Shown here: one piece after another, positions 24,546 to 33,723 of the stretch
Numbering within the stretch: position 1 is the first letter of the stretch
Layout of the letters: each line of letters starts with the position of its first letter
NCBI RefSeq assembly: GCF_039542905.1
Contig: NZ_BAABIS010000001.1
Location: 682,001 to 746,000, forward strand
From: Kitasatospora terrestris
GTDB taxonomy: Bacteria > Actinomycetota > Actinomycetes > Streptomycetales > Streptomycetaceae
Reading direction: 5' to 3'
Length of the DNA stretch: 64,000 nucleotides
Position numbers and translations under genes: made by a program
The notes under the pieces: generated by a model
What the model saw: only the letters and a program-made list of their open reading frames with translations
Told to the model about the DNA's origin: nothing
Databases searched by the model: none

Positions 24546-24605
24546 CGACGTCCCGCCTGCCGGCACGCCGGTCTCCGCCTCGCCGGCGACCGCCCCCGCC
24601 GTGGC

Positions 24606-25004
24606 TCAGCCATCCAGCGCGGCCAACGCGTCCAGCGCGGCGCGCAGGCGGGCGGCGGCCTCGTCGGCGACGGCCGCCAGCTCGGGGTTCCCGGCGACCC
24701 GGACGATCAGCTGCGGGTCCATCGCCTCGACCACCGTGCGGCCGTCGGCGGCCCGGACCACCACGTTGCAGGGCAGCAGCAGCCCGATGCTGCGGTCGGC
24801 CCCGAGCGCGCGGTGGGCGAGCGGCGGGTTGCAGGCGCCGAGGATCAGGTACTCCTCGATCTCCTCGCCGAGCTTGGCCCGCAGGGTGGCCTGCATGTCG
24901 ATCTCGGTGAGGATCCCGAACCCCTGGTCGGCGAGCGCGGCCCTGGTCCGCTCGACGGCGTCGGCGAAGGGCAGGTCGAGGGTGACGGGGATGCCGTACT
25001 CCAT
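24606..25004 (-). CDS. DUF302 domain-containing protein
   Basis: 132 residues, soluble. The DUF302 fold is recognised by YGIPVTLDLPFADAVERTRA, the LTEIDMQATLRAKLGEEIEE strand-helix, and ILGACNPPLAHRALGADRSI followed by LLPCNVVV. The family is common near redox and sulfur genes, and its CxP and PCN cysteines are conserved; function is not established. The ATG is followed by EYGIPV as in relatives. It reads toward the leader peptide operon but has its own upstream region. Confidence 0.9.
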   Translation of the reverse strand: MEYGIPVTLDLPFADAVERTRAALADQGFGILTEIDMQATLRAKLGEEIEEYLILGACNPPLAHRALGADRSIGLLLPCNVVVRAADGRTVVEAMDPQLIVRVAGNPELAAVADEAAARLRAALDALAALDG

Positions 25005-25206
25005 GCCGGGCTCCGTTCGGGGGCGTTCCGTTGCACATACCCGTGGGGGTGTTTCCCACGGTACGGCAGCGCGTGGCGGCACCGGCGCATCCGGGCGGCG
25101 CGGCGCGCCCGGCGAGCCTGTGCGGCCGTCCTCCGCGAGGATGGGAGCACTGCCGGCGCCGCCGCGCGACGCGCGGCGGGCCCGCTGCGGCTGTCGGAGG
25201 TGCGTG

Positions 25207-26463
25207 ATGATCGAGGACACCGACCGACCGGGCGTGGTGACCGGGCCCGCGGTCGACTACCGGGCGGTCTTCCAGGCCCTGCCGTGCATGGTCGCGCTGC
25301 TCACCCCCGACCTGGTGTACGCCGACGCCAACGACGACTTCCTGCTGCAGTCCGGCCGCACCCGCGAGCAGGTGGTCGGCCGGTACCTCTTCGACGTCTT
25401 CCCCGACAACCCCAACGACCCGAACGCCACGGGCGTCCGCAACCTCGCGGCCTCGCTGAACCGGGTCCTGGCCACCGGCGAGCGCGACACCATGGCGCTG
25501 CAGCGCTACGACGTCCAGTCCGCGGAGCGGCCCGGGGAGTGGGAGGAGCGGTACTGGAGCCCGGTCAACGTACCGATCCTCGACGGCGAGGGCCGCACCG
25601 TCCTGCTCGTCCACCGGGTCGAGGAGATCACCCAGCTGATCCGCGCGCACGGGCTGCCCGAGGGCAACCGGGCCCGCGTCCTGGAGGCCGAGCTGTACAC
25701 CCGGGCCCGCGAGCTGCAGGAGGTGAACGAGCGGCTGCGCGAGGCCCACGCCCAGGAACGGAAGGTCGCGCTCGCCCTCCAGGAGGCCATGCTGCCCGCC
25801 CCGCGGCCGCTGGAGCGCCACCGCGCCGCCGTCCGCTACTGCCCCGCGCTCGGCGCGCTCAACGTCTGCGGCGACTGGTACGACCTGGTCGAGCTGCCCG
25901 GCGAGCGGGTCGCGGTCGCGGTCGGCGACGTGGTCGGTCACGGCCTGGCCGCCGCCGGGGTGATGGGCCAACTGCGCAGCGCCCTGAGCGCCGCCTCCCG
26001 GGTCGCCCGCGGCCCGGCCCAGGCGCTGGAGGTGCTCGGCCTGTACGCGCGCTTCGTCGAGGGCGCCGAGTCCGCGACCGCCGCGACCGCGTTCATCGAC
26101 GCGGCCGACCGCACCATCAGGTACAGCAGCGCCGGCCACCTGCCGCCCGCGCTGGTGCACCGCGACGGCACGGTGGAGTTCCTGGACGGGGCCACGGATC
26201 CGCCGCTCGGCGCCCGGCCCGACCACCGCCCGCGCCCCGAGGCGGCCGTCCGGTTCTCCGAGGGCGACACGCTCGCCCTCTACACCGACGGCCTGGTCGA
26301 GCGCCGGACCGAGGACATCGACGTCGGCCTGGAGCGGCTCGCCCGGTCGCTCGCCGCCCACCGTTCGGCGGACCCGGAGGTGCTGGCCGACACCGTCCTC
26401 ACCGAGCTCCTGCCGCCCGACGGCGCCACCGACGACACCGCCCTGGTCGTGGTCCGCCTCTGA
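25207..26463 (+). CDS. PAS domain-containing PP2C (SpoIIE-type) protein serine phosphatase
   Basis: 418 residues. An N-terminal PAS domain (about 18-140: YRAVFQALPCMVALLTPDLV ... EERYWSPVNVPILDGEGR) leads through a coiled helix (RARELQEVNERLREAHAQER) to a SpoIIE phosphatase domain with metal-binding VCGDWYDL, GDVVGHG and the end TDDTALVVVRL. Such enzymes dephosphorylate anti-anti-sigma factors in stress partner-switching; the partner is not encoded nearby. ATG at 25207, or GTG one codon earlier. It is divergent from DUF302 and read in the same direction as the amylase. Confidence 0.92.
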   Translation: MIEDTDRPGVVTGPAVDYRAVFQALPCMVALLTPDLVYADANDDFLLQSGRTREQVVGRYLFDVFPDNPNDPNATGVRNLAASLNRVLATGERDTMALQRYDVQSAERPGEWEERYWSPVNVPILDGEGRTVLLVHRVEEITQLIRAHGLPEGNRARVLEAELYTRARELQEVNERLREAHAQERKVALALQEAMLPAPRPLERHRAAVRYCPALGALNVCGDWYDLVELPGERVAVAVGDVVGHGLAAAGVMGQLRSALSAASRVARGPAQALEVLGLYARFVEGAESATAATAFIDAADRTIRYSSAGHLPPALVHRDGTVEFLDGATDPPLGARPDHRPRPEAAVRFSEGDTLALYTDGLVERRTEDIDVGLERLARSLAAHRSADPEVLADTVLTELLPPDGATDDTALVVVRL

Positions 26464-26494
26464 GCGAGTTGGTGTACGGACGCGGTCAAGAGCC

Positions 26495-26573
26495 TTGACG
26501 CCCCGTCGGCGCCGCCCGTACGGTCTGCGCTACCGAAAATGTTTCCGGCAAGTTTCAGGCTTCTTGCAGCAAG
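26495..26573 (+). promoter_or_regulatory. alpha-amylase promoter with operator-like repeats
   Basis: TTGACG (26495-26500), 18-nt spacer, TACGGT (26519-26524). Directly downstream are GAAAATGTTTC (26535-26545, a GAAAn3TTTC dyad), AGTTTCAGGCT, and the perfect dyad CTTGCAGCAAG (26563-26573). CTTGCAG-like and GAAA/TTTC elements are known near streptomycete amylase genes as sites for LacI-family maltose regulators; here they lie around and after the start point, consistent with repression. Binding is inferred. Confidence 0.6.
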
Positions 26574-26636
26574 GACCTGCAGGAGGTGCCGTGCGCTTTT
26601 CGGGCAATCCCGGCTCCCACCCCACCTGGAGAACCC

Positions 26637-28082
26637 GTGGACCACCGCTCGCCCGTCCCCCACCGTCGGCGCAGCGCCTCCCTCGTCACCGCGACCCTGA
26701 TCGCGGCGACGGCGGCGGCCGGACTCGCGACCGCTCCCCCCGAAGCCCGTGCCTCCACTCCGGGCAGCAAGACCGTCACCGCCACCCTCTTCGAGTGGAA
26801 CTACGCCTCGGTCGCCAAGGAGTGCACCAACGTGCTCGGCCCCAAGGGCTACGGCTGGGTCGAGGTCTCGCCGCCCCAGGAGCACATCCAGGGCAGCCAG
26901 TGGTGGACCTCCTACCAGCCGGTCAGCTACAAGATCGCCGGACGGCTCGGCGACGCGTCCGCGTTCACCTCCATGGTCAACACCTGCCACGCCGCGGGCG
27001 TGAAGGTCGTCGTGGACGCCGTGGTCAACCACATGAGCGCGGGGTCCGGCACCGGCACCGGCGGCACCGTCTACACCAAGTACAACTACCCCGGCTACTA
27101 CCAGGACTGGGACTTCCACTCCTGCCGGACGAACATCTCCAACTACGCCGACCGGGCCAACGTCCAGAACTGCCAGCTCTCCGGCCTGGCCGACCTCGAC
27201 ACCGGCAGCGACTACGTCCGCTCCACCATCGCCGCCTACCTCAACGGCCTGATCGCCAAGGGCGCGGACGGCTTCCGGATCGACGCCGCCAAGCACATCG
27301 CCTCCGGCGACCTGGCCGCGATCAAGGCCAAGCTGACCAACCCGGGCATCTACTGGGCCCAGGAGGTCATCTACGGCTCCGGCGAGGCCGTGCAGCCCGG
27401 CGAGTACACCGGCACCGGCGACGTCGACGCCTTCATGGGCGCCTACGACCTCAAGCGGATCTTCACCAGCGAGAAGCTCGCCTACCTGAGCAACTGGAAC
27501 GACTCCTGGGGCGCCGGCTACCTCCCCAGCACCAACTCCCGCACCTTCACCGACAACTGGGACACCGAGCGGAACGGATCCACCCTCAACTACAAGAACG
27601 GCAACACCTACACGCTCGCCAACGTCTACCTGCTGGCCTGGCCCTACGGCTCGCCGAACGTGTACTCCGGCTACGAGTTCACCGACATCGACGCCGGACC
27701 GCCGAACGGCGGCAGCGTCACCGCCTGCTACCAGAACGGCTGGAAGTGCCAGCACGCCTGGCGGCAGATCGCCAACATGGTCGGCTTCCGCAACGCCACC
27801 AACGGCACCGCGGTGACCAACTGGTGGTCCAACGGCAACAACGCCATCGCCTTCGGCCGCGGCTCCAAGGGCTACGTGGCGATCAACCACGAGACCACCG
27901 CGCTGACCCGCACCTTCCAGACCTCGCTCCCGGCGGGCAGCTACTGCGACGTCCAGCACGGCGACCCGAGCGCGGGCGGCGGCTGCAGCGGCCCCAAGTA
28001 CACCGTCGCCGGCAACGGCACCTTCTCCGCCACCGTCGGCGCGGGCGACGCCATCGCCCTCTATGCGGGCGCCGGCGGCTGA
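26637..28082 (+). CDS. secreted GH13 alpha-amylase
   Basis: 481 residues. A Sec signal ([20 protein letters not shown] ... PPEARA) is followed by the GH13 barrel beginning [20 protein letters not shown] and a C-terminal beta domain ending [11 protein letters not shown]. Conserved regions: [21 protein letters not shown] with nucleophile D216, [12 protein letters not shown] with acid E243, [13 protein letters not shown] with D309. Region IV normally reads NHD; here His is replaced by Trp (W308). There is no starch-binding CBM20. The GTG with GGAG 6 nt upstream is chosen over an in-frame GTG at 26586. It would cut starch outside the cell. Confidence 0.93.
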   Translation: MDHRSPVPHRRRSASLVTATLIAATAAAGLATAPPEARASTPGSKTVTATLFEWNYASVAKECTNVLGPKGYGWVEVSPPQEHIQGSQWWTSYQPVSYKIAGRLGDASAFTSMVNTCHAAGVKVVVDAVVNHMSAGSGTGTGGTVYTKYNYPGYYQDWDFHSCRTNISNYADRANVQNCQLSGLADLDTGSDYVRSTIAAYLNGLIAKGADGFRIDAAKHIASGDLAAIKAKLTNPGIYWAQEVIYGSGEAVQPGEYTGTGDVDAFMGAYDLKRIFTSEKLAYLSNWNDSWGAGYLPSTNSRTFTDNWDTERNGSTLNYKNGNTYTLANVYLLAWPYGSPNVYSGYEFTDIDAGPPNGGSVTACYQNGWKCQHAWRQIANMVGFRNATNGTAVTNWWSNGNNAIAFGRGSKGYVAINHETTALTRTFQTSLPAGSYCDVQHGDPSAGGGCSGPKYTVAGNGTFSATVGAGDAIALYAGAGG

Positions 28083-28103
28083 CCGGTCGCAACCGGGGGA
28101 CGG

Positions 28104-28176
28104 CCCGCTCCGTCAGGCCGCTCCGTCAGCCCGCTCCGCCCGGCCCGCGCAGGACGGAGCAGCCGGACGGAGCGGG
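28104..28176. terminator. bidirectional terminator between amylase and the small membrane gene
   Basis: An 11-bp stem CCCGCTCCGTC (28104-28114) pairs with GACGGAGCGGG (28166-28176). The loop contains further CCGTC/GACGG copies (CTCCGTCA at 28121-28128, GGACGGAGCA at 28152-28161) that can form nested hairpins. It starts 21 bp past the amylase stop and ends 25 bp before the convergent gene's stop. Confidence 0.6.
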
Positions 28177-28201
28177 GGCGGGGGTCGTGCGGAGTGCGGG
28201 C

Positions 28202-28435
28202 CTAGCCTCCCCACCCGCAGACCCGCGCGACGGCGAAGCCCACGAAGCTCACCACCAGCAGGCCGATGGCGAGCAGGGGGATCCAGCTCGGCCAGGCCGT
28301 GCGCAGTTCGACCGGTTCGGGGATCGAGATCCCGTGGCTGGTCGACCCCTCGCACTCGGGCGTCTCTTCGGGCGTCCGCAGTCCGGGACGGTCCGGTTCG
28401 GGAGGGGTCGACGGGGTGGAGTCGGCGAGAGTCAT
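28202..28435 (-). CDS. small single-helix membrane protein (77 aa)
   Basis: An N-terminal acidic, Pro/Thr-rich segment (STPSTPPEPDRPGLRTPEET) precedes one helix, WIPLLAIGLLVVSFVGFAVA, and a short RVCGWGG tail. Perfect AGGAGG ribosome binding site 6 nt before the ATG supports it as a real gene. No family recognised. It sits between amylase and carbonic anhydrase, and is divergent from the latter. Confidence 0.72.
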   Translation of the reverse strand: MTLADSTPSTPPEPDRPGLRTPEETPECEGSTSHGISIPEPVELRTAWPSWIPLLAIGLLVVSFVGFAVARVCGWGG

Positions 28436-28593
28436 GGTGGTCCTCCTCTGCACCCATCGTGGCGACCCGGCCCGGGAGGATCCCCTCGCAGCGGTCGTGC
28501 ACTGTTTTCGGGCGCGGCGTGGCGGGAGGGCCACCCGTGACCACGTCACGGACCGGAAACCTGCGGGGGGCCGAGTCCGCATAGGCTACGGCC

Positions 28594-29220
28594 ATGATCG
28601 ATCGACTGACTGTCCAGAACGCCGTTGACGCACTCCTGGCGGGCAACCGGCGCTTCACCGCCGGCGAGCCCGAGCACCCCAACCAGGACGCCGCCCGTCG
28701 GGCCGCCACCGCCCCGTCGCAGAGCCCGTTCGCCGTGCTGTTCGGCTGCGCGGACTCCCGCCTCGCCGCGGAGATCATCTTCGACCAGGGCCTGGGCGAC
28801 CTCTTCGTCGTCCGCACCGCCGGTCACGTGATGGGCCCGGAGGTGCTCGGCAGCATCGAGTACGGCGTCAGCGTCCTGGGCAGCCCGCTGGTCGTCGTCC
28901 TCGGACACGACTCCTGCGGCGCCGTCGCCGCGACCCGCGCCGCCATCAAGGACGGCACGACCGCGCCGGGGTACGTGCGCGACGTGATCGAGCGCGTCAC
29001 GCCCAGCGTGCTGGCCACCCTCGCCGCCGGTTTCACCCACGACGACGACTTCATCAACGAGCACATACGGCACACCGTCGACCTCCTGCTGGACCGCTCC
29101 CGCGTGGTGGCCGACGCCGTCGCCGCCGGCGACGCGGCCGTGGTCGGCATCTCCTACCGCCTGGCGGACGGCACCGCGCAGATCGTCACCGCCCGCGGCC
29201 TGACCGGCACGGTCGTCTAG
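28594..29220 (+). CDS. beta-class carbonic anhydrase
   Basis: 208 residues. Zinc ligands C52, H105 and C108 lie in CADSR and GHDSCG, with the D54-R56 dyad of active beta enzymes. It interconverts CO2 and bicarbonate in the cytoplasm. Length and the VGISYRLADG end match actinobacterial enzymes. Followed after 121 bp by a universal stress protein gene; both probably have their own promoters. Confidence 0.96.
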   Translation: MIDRLTVQNAVDALLAGNRRFTAGEPEHPNQDAARRAATAPSQSPFAVLFGCADSRLAAEIIFDQGLGDLFVVRTAGHVMGPEVLGSIEYGVSVLGSPLVVVLGHDSCGAVAATRAAIKDGTTAPGYVRDVIERVTPSVLATLAAGFTHDDDFINEHIRHTVDLLLDRSRVVADAVAAGDAAVVGISYRLADGTAQIVTARGLTGTVV

Positions 29221-29341
29221 CCACACCGGACGCGACGGGGCCGACCGGACCGCGAACAGGGCCGGTCGGCACCCTCCCCCGCCGTGCGCGACGCGGAAGA
29301 CTGGCAGCGGACCAGCCACTTCGAGCGCGCCGGAGGTCATC

Positions 29342-30196
29342 ATGGACGGGCCGGTCACCGTGGGCTTCGACGGATCGCCCCAGGCGCTGGCCGCCGCGGA
29401 GTGGGCGGTCGACGAGGCCGCGCTGCGGGGAGTCCCGCTGGAGCTGCTGCAGGCCTGGCCGTGGGCCGCGCCCCACCTGCTCGGCACGCCCGACGCCGTG
29501 GCGGAGGGCAGGAGCCGGCTCACCTCGGCGGAACGCGGGCTCCGGGCCCTGCTGCCGGGCGTCGAGGTGCGACCGGTGCAGATGCCCGTCAGCGCCGAGG
29601 ACGCGCTCGTCGCAGCGAGCCGGACCTCCTCCCTCCTGGTCCTCGGCTCCCGCGCCCTCACCACGCTGCGCGGCTTCCTCGTCGGATCGGTCGCCCAGCA
29701 CGTCCTCGCCCGGACCGCCTGTCCCACCGTCCTCGTCCGCGCACCCGTCGCCGACGCGCCGCCGCCCGCGCCCGGGATCGTCCTCGGACTGGACCCGCGC
29801 AGCCCCTGCGACGACCTGCTGGCCTTCGCCTTCGACACCGCCCGACGCAGGGAGCTGCCGTTGCGCGTGGTCCACGCCTGGCAGCCGGCCCGCGCCGCCC
29901 AGTACCTCGCGCCCACCGCGGTCGCGGGCATCGAGGACGAGATCGCGGGCGTCGAGCAGCAGCAGTTCGACGACCTGGTGGGCGCCTGGAGCGAGAAGTA
30001 CCCCGACGTCGGGTGCACCGCCACGCTGCTGCGCGGCAGCGCCGCTTCGACGCTCCTGGAGGCGGCCGACCGGCCGAGCCTCCTGGTCGTCGGCCGTCGG
30101 AGCCGGCGTGGCGCTCCCGGGCCCCACATCGGTCACGTCACCCATGCGGCCGTCCACCACGCCCGGTGCCCGGTCGCGGTGGTCCCTCACGAATGA
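29342..30196 (+). CDS. tandem universal stress protein
   Basis: 284 residues forming two UspA domains (about 1-140 and 148-284). The first opens VTVGFDGSPQALAAAEWAVD and ends LRGFLVGSVAQHVLARTACP, TVLV; the second opens GIVLGLDPRSPCDDLLAFAF and ends VTHAAVHHARCPVAVV. In the second, the G-x2-G-x9-G(S/T) ATP loop is altered to GPHIGHVTHAA, so nucleotide binding there is uncertain. These proteins aid survival in hypoxia and stationary phase. The next gene, a flavodoxin, starts 48 bp later and may be co-transcribed. Confidence 0.92.
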   Translation: MDGPVTVGFDGSPQALAAAEWAVDEAALRGVPLELLQAWPWAAPHLLGTPDAVAEGRSRLTSAERGLRALLPGVEVRPVQMPVSAEDALVAASRTSSLLVLGSRALTTLRGFLVGSVAQHVLARTACPTVLVRAPVADAPPPAPGIVLGLDPRSPCDDLLAFAFDTARRRELPLRVVHAWQPARAAQYLAPTAVAGIEDEIAGVEQQQFDDLVGAWSEKYPDVGCTATLLRGSAASTLLEAADRPSLLVVGRRSRRGAPGPHIGHVTHAAVHHARCPVAVVPHE

Positions 30197-30244
30197 CGAG
30201 CACCGCCGCCGCGGCGCGGCGGCGGTGGGAAGAAGGTGGGAGCG

Positions 30245-30778
30245 ATGCGAGCCGTCATCGTCTACGAGAGCATGTACGGCAACACCAGGGAGGTCGCCGA
30301 GGCGATCGCCGAAGGTGTCCACGACGCCAGTCCGGACGCCACGGTCAGCTGCCTGCCGGTCGCCGAGGCGGGCGTCGACGTCACCCGCACGGCCGACCTG
30401 CTGGTGGTCGGCGGGCCGACCCACATGCACGGCATGTCCAACCGGCTCAGCCGGAAGATGGCCGCCTCCGCCGAGGCCAAGAAGGCCGGGCACCAGGAGC
30501 AGGCCGACGAGGCCCGCGCCACCACCGAGGGACCCGGGCTGCGTACCTGGTTCCACAGCCTCCCCGACACCGAACCGGGCACCCACGCCGCCGCGTTCGA
30601 CACCCGGGCCGCCATCAAGCACCCCGGCGGAGCGGCCGACGGCATCGCCCACCGGCTCACCCACCACCACTACGACGTCGTGGCCGAGCCGGAGGGCTTC
30701 CTGATCGACGAGGCCGACGGACCGCTGCGCGCCGGCGAGCTCGACCGGGCGAGGTCCTGGGGCGCCGCGCTGGTCTGA
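30245..30778 (+). CDS. flavodoxin family protein
   Basis: 177 residues. The FMN-phosphate loop VYESMYGNTREVA at the N-terminus and LLVVGGPTHMHGMSNR in the middle are diagnostic. Flavodoxins carry single electrons using bound FMN. A helical insertion (SAEAKKAGHQEQADEARATT) after the second motif is typical of the actinobacterial form. The ATG is preferred over GTG three codons earlier because GGTGGGAG lies upstream of it. Probable operon with the Usp gene; it faces apbE on the other strand. Confidence 0.92.
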   Translation: MRAVIVYESMYGNTREVAEAIAEGVHDASPDATVSCLPVAEAGVDVTRTADLLVVGGPTHMHGMSNRLSRKMAASAEAKKAGHQEQADEARATTEGPGLRTWFHSLPDTEPGTHAAAFDTRAAIKHPGGAADGIAHRLTHHHYDVVAEPEGFLIDEADGPLRAGELDRARSWGAALV

Positions 30779-30821
30779 CGCTCCGCCGGTGCCCGACGGG
30801 CCGTGCGGCACCGACGACCGC

Positions 30822-31625
30822 TCACCGGGCGGCGGCGGGCAGGGTCCAGTCGGCGGGTCCCACGGGCGGCAGGTAGCGGGACAGGCCGCCCGTCCGCAGC
30901 CGGGAGCCGTCCGGGAGGACGGCGAGGGCTTCCACCCCGGGCTGTCGCTCGACCCAGGCCGGTCCGCGCTCGGGGCCCATCGCGAACACGGCGGTGGCCC
31001 AGGCGTCGGTGCGGGCCAGTCCGACCTCCGGGGCACCGACCAGGGTCACCGAACTGAAGGCGGTGGCCGGGCGGCCGGTGAACGGGTCCATCACGTGGGC
31101 GCCCCGTTCGGCCGTGCCGGAGGTCGCCACGGCCAGGCCGGTGCCGGTCACCACGCCCGCGAGGGCGCCCGGCACCAAGGGGTGCGCCACGCCCACCCGC
31201 CACGGCCCGCCTTCGGTCAGGACGTCCCCACCGCCGCTCACGCAGTGCTCGCGGGAGCCCCCGGCCCGAAGGATCCGGCCGACCTCCTCCACCGCCCAGC
31301 CCTTGACCCAGCCGCTCGGATCGAGCCGCCCGGCTGGGCGTTCGGTGAACCAGCCGTCGGTCTGGGCTGCGGTCTCCCGGCACCGGGCCAGAACCTCCGC
31401 CACGTCGGGGTGGCAGTCCTCGACGGTGGTGTCCCCGCGGTCGAGGCGGCTGATGTCGCTGTCCTCGCGGTACGTCGAGAAGACCGCGTCGATCTCGTGC
31501 AGCCGTGCCATCGCCCGTTCCAACGCCGGCCCGGTGCCGGGGCCCGGGTCGCGCACGGTGACGGAGAAGACCGTTCCCATGACGTGCTCGGCGTGGCGGA
31601 CCGGTTCCGCCGGTGCGGCGCTCAC
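30822..31625 (-). CDS. apbE: FAD:protein FMN transferase (ApbE family)
   Basis: 267 residues. ApbE attaches FMN from FAD to a Thr in partner proteins. HVMGTVFSVTV, DPSGWVKGWAVEEV, GGDVLTEGGPWRVGVAHPL and RTDAWATAVFAMG are conserved blocks; the Mg-binding TDA is present. No lipobox is seen, so it appears cytoplasmic or non-anchored. The GTG start overlaps the stop of the FMN-binding protein gene by 4 nt, its likely substrate. Confidence 0.93.
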   Translation of the reverse strand: MSAAPAEPVRHAEHVMGTVFSVTVRDPGPGTGPALERAMARLHEIDAVFSTYREDSDISRLDRGDTTVEDCHPDVAEVLARCRETAAQTDGWFTERPAGRLDPSGWVKGWAVEEVGRILRAGGSREHCVSGGGDVLTEGGPWRVGVAHPLVPGALAGVVTGTGLAVATSGTAERGAHVMDPFTGRPATAFSSVTLVGAPEVGLARTDAWATAVFAMGPERGPAWVERQPGVEALAVLPDGSRLRTGGLSRYLPPVGPADWTLPAAAR

Positions 31626-32119
31626 AGTCCGGCCCGGTCGAGGGCGCTCTGCAGGGAACGGATGTACCCGTTGCTGGTGTAGGTCGCCCCGGAGACCACG
31701 TCGATCCGGGCACTCTGCGCGGCGATCGCCTCCCTGTTGAGCACGGGCAGCGCGAAGCTGTTGATCTCGCGGTCGCGCCGGTCCTCGGCGGGGTACTGGA
31801 CGACGTCGACGGCGGTGATCCGCGAACCGGCGAGGGTCACCTTGACCTGCACCGGTCCGTACCGGGTGTCCACGGCGCCGCCGGTGACCGCCCGGGACGC
31901 GGCCGAGGCGGACGGGCTCCCCGACGCGGAGGGTGACGGGGCCGCGGACGGTGCTCCGGTGGTGGCGGGACCCGGGGTCGGCTCGCTGCGACCCGCGGCC
32001 GGCTCGGTGTCGGCCTGCGTGCCGATCGCGGCGGCGGGGGCGCTCTCGTGCGGCTTCAGCGACAGCAGCAGGACGACCCCGGCCGCGGTGGCGGCACCGG
32101 TGACGACGGCTCGGCGCAT
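31622..32119 (-). CDS. FMN-binding domain protein, membrane-anchored
   Basis: 165 residues: an N-terminal helix (AVVTGAATAAGVVLLLSLKP), a Ser/Pro/Ala-rich linker and a C-terminal FMN_bind domain with SGATYTSNGY at 143-152, where Thr is the site for covalent FMN attachment by ApbE. It should work as an outer-face electron carrier. It lies 11 nt after the ferric-reductase-like gene and is coupled to apbE, forming a three-gene unit. Confidence 0.92.
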   Translation of the reverse strand: MRRAVVTGAATAAGVVLLLSLKPHESAPAAAIGTQADTEPAAGRSEPTPGPATTGAPSAAPSPSASGSPSASAASRAVTGGAVDTRYGPVQVKVTLAGSRITAVDVVQYPAEDRRDREINSFALPVLNREAIAAQSARIDVVSGATYTSNGYIRSLQSALDRAGL

Positions 32120-32130
32120 GGCGGTGCTCC

Positions 32131-33495
32131 TCAGAAGGCGAACGACTCGTGGTGGATGCGGCCGGGGCGCACACCGGCGGCCCGCAGGGCCCGGACGGCC
32201 TCCTCGGCCATCGGCTCCGGACCGCACAGGTAGACCTCGTGGGCGGCCAGGTCCGGGACCGCTCTGCGCAGCGCTTCGCCGAGGTCCCCGACCTGGGCGC
32301 GGGAGCCGGTCAGCGCCAGGACCCGCCCGCCCCGTCGCTCGGCCACCGCGGCCAGCTCGGCCGTGAAGAGCAGGTCCTCGGGGCGGCGCGCCCGCTGGAC
32401 CAGCGTGACCTCGCCCGGCAGCGTCTCGAACAATGCCCGCAGCGGGGTGATCCCGACGCCCGCGCCGAGCAGCAGCACCTTGGACCGCCGGTGCAGCCGC
32501 TCGGTGAAGGCGCCGTACGGGCCCTCGGCCCGCACCCGGGTGCCCGGCCGCAACCGTGCGACGGCGGCGCTGTGCGTCCCGAGGTCCTTCACCGTGAAGC
32601 GCAGGAACCTCTCGTGCGGCGGTGCGGACAGCGAGTACGGGTTGGCCGCCCAGCGGAGCCCGGGGGCCTGGAACTGCAACCTGAAGAACTGGCCGGGTTC
32701 GGCCCGCAGCTCGCTCAGGCGCTCCCCGGTCAGGAACACCGAGACCACCCCCGGACCCTCGGGCCGGACCTCCGCCACCCGCAGTCGGTGCCGCCGGTCC
32801 CGCAGCCACGGCACGGCCAGCCGGAACCAGCCGAGCGCCGCGGCGGTGCCCACGTACAGCGCCGACCAGGCGAGGCGGGCCGGTCCGTCACCGAGGTCGG
32901 CGCCGGTGGCCAACTGGTGCCCGAAGGCGAGCGCCACGGCGAGATAGGTCGCGAGGTGCAGGTAGTACCAGACCTCGTAGGACATCCGGCGACGGGCGAC
33001 GCGGGCGGAGACCGCACCGGTGGCGAACATCAGCAGCGTGCCCAGCGACGCCTTGATCATTTCGGGGTAGTGGAGGACGATGTCCACCCCCTCGCCCAGC
33101 AGACCGTGCCCACCGGTCAACGCGTAGCCCCAGACGATCGTCAGGACGTGCACGGCCGTCAGCGACACCAGGTAGCGGCCGCCGAAGGCGTGCCAGCGGG
33201 CCAGCCGGTCCGCGCCGACCTCCCGCTCCAGGACCGGGATCCTGGCCATCAGCAGCAGCAGGACGGGTGCGGCGTACCCGGCCAGCAGGCCGGTGATCCG
33301 GCCCGCGCCGGTCAGCCAGCCCGCCGCCCCGGTCACCGAGCCGGTGCCGCGCCACCAGAGCGCGAGGACCCCGAGGCCGCCCAGCGCGATCGCGGCCAGG
33401 ACGGCCGCCGGCACGGCCGCGACCGGGAAGCGGCGGGGATCACGGCGCGCGTGCCGACTGGCGGGCGGCGTGCGCCGCGGTGCGACGGCGACCAT
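32131..33495 (-). CDS. ferric reductase-like transmembrane/ferredoxin-NADP reductase fusion
   Basis: 454 residues. Six or so helices (about 25-220) with paired His in WHAFGGRYLVSLTAVHVLTI and HLATYLAVALAFGHQL that likely bind heme. Then an FAD domain (GQFFRLQF, NPYSLSAPP) and an NAD(P) domain (VLLLGAGVGITPLRALFE, VYLCGPEPMAEEAVRAL). It moves electrons from cytoplasmic NAD(P)H across the membrane, here probably to the FMN protein. First gene of the unit; 228 bp from the divergent response regulator. Confidence 0.92.
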   Translation of the reverse strand: MVAVAPRRTPPASRHARRDPRRFPVAAVPAAVLAAIALGGLGVLALWWRGTGSVTGAAGWLTGAGRITGLLAGYAAPVLLLLMARIPVLEREVGADRLARWHAFGGRYLVSLTAVHVLTIVWGYALTGGHGLLGEGVDIVLHYPEMIKASLGTLLMFATGAVSARVARRRMSYEVWYYLHLATYLAVALAFGHQLATGADLGDGPARLAWSALYVGTAAALGWFRLAVPWLRDRRHRLRVAEVRPEGPGVVSVFLTGERLSELRAEPGQFFRLQFQAPGLRWAANPYSLSAPPHERFLRFTVKDLGTHSAAVARLRPGTRVRAEGPYGAFTERLHRRSKVLLLGAGVGITPLRALFETLPGEVTLVQRARRPEDLLFTAELAAVAERRGGRVLALTGSRAQVGDLGEALRRAVPDLAAHEVYLCGPEPMAEEAVRALRAAGVRPGRIHHESFAF

Positions 33496-33562
33496 CCCCG
33501 GCCTCCTTCCGACCTCGGGCGGCACGGTGCCGCCGAGGGGACCAACCCTGCCACCGCAACCT

Positions 33563-33578
33563 CTCAGTTCCCTCTGAG
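33563..33578. promoter_or_regulatory. repeat-rich control region between redox operon and two-component system
   Basis: CTCAG (33563-33567) and CTGAG (33574-33578) form a dyad, and CCTCT units repeat at 11-bp spacing in the same place. Further CTCA steps 11 bp apart occur at about 33658-33675. An 11-bp period is the usual pattern for OmpR/PhoB-type tandem binding. This suggests that the neighbouring response regulator controls both directions (inference). Confidence 0.35.
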
Positions 33579-33723
33579 TCCGGGCCCCCGACGAGCGGAC
33601 CGGGACGGTTCCTCCGCAGGTCAGCGCGGTCGGGATCGAGAACCGGGGGGCACTGGATCTCACCGCTTTCTCATCGCGGCGGCCACAATGGGGACGGCAG
33701 CCAGACCAGCACCCGGGAGCACA

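Noticed and set aside
32149-33723. Plus-strand frame open through the ferric reductase gene into the response regulator
   Set aside because: Only the part from the GTG at 33724 encodes a receiver domain; upstream is antisense noise.
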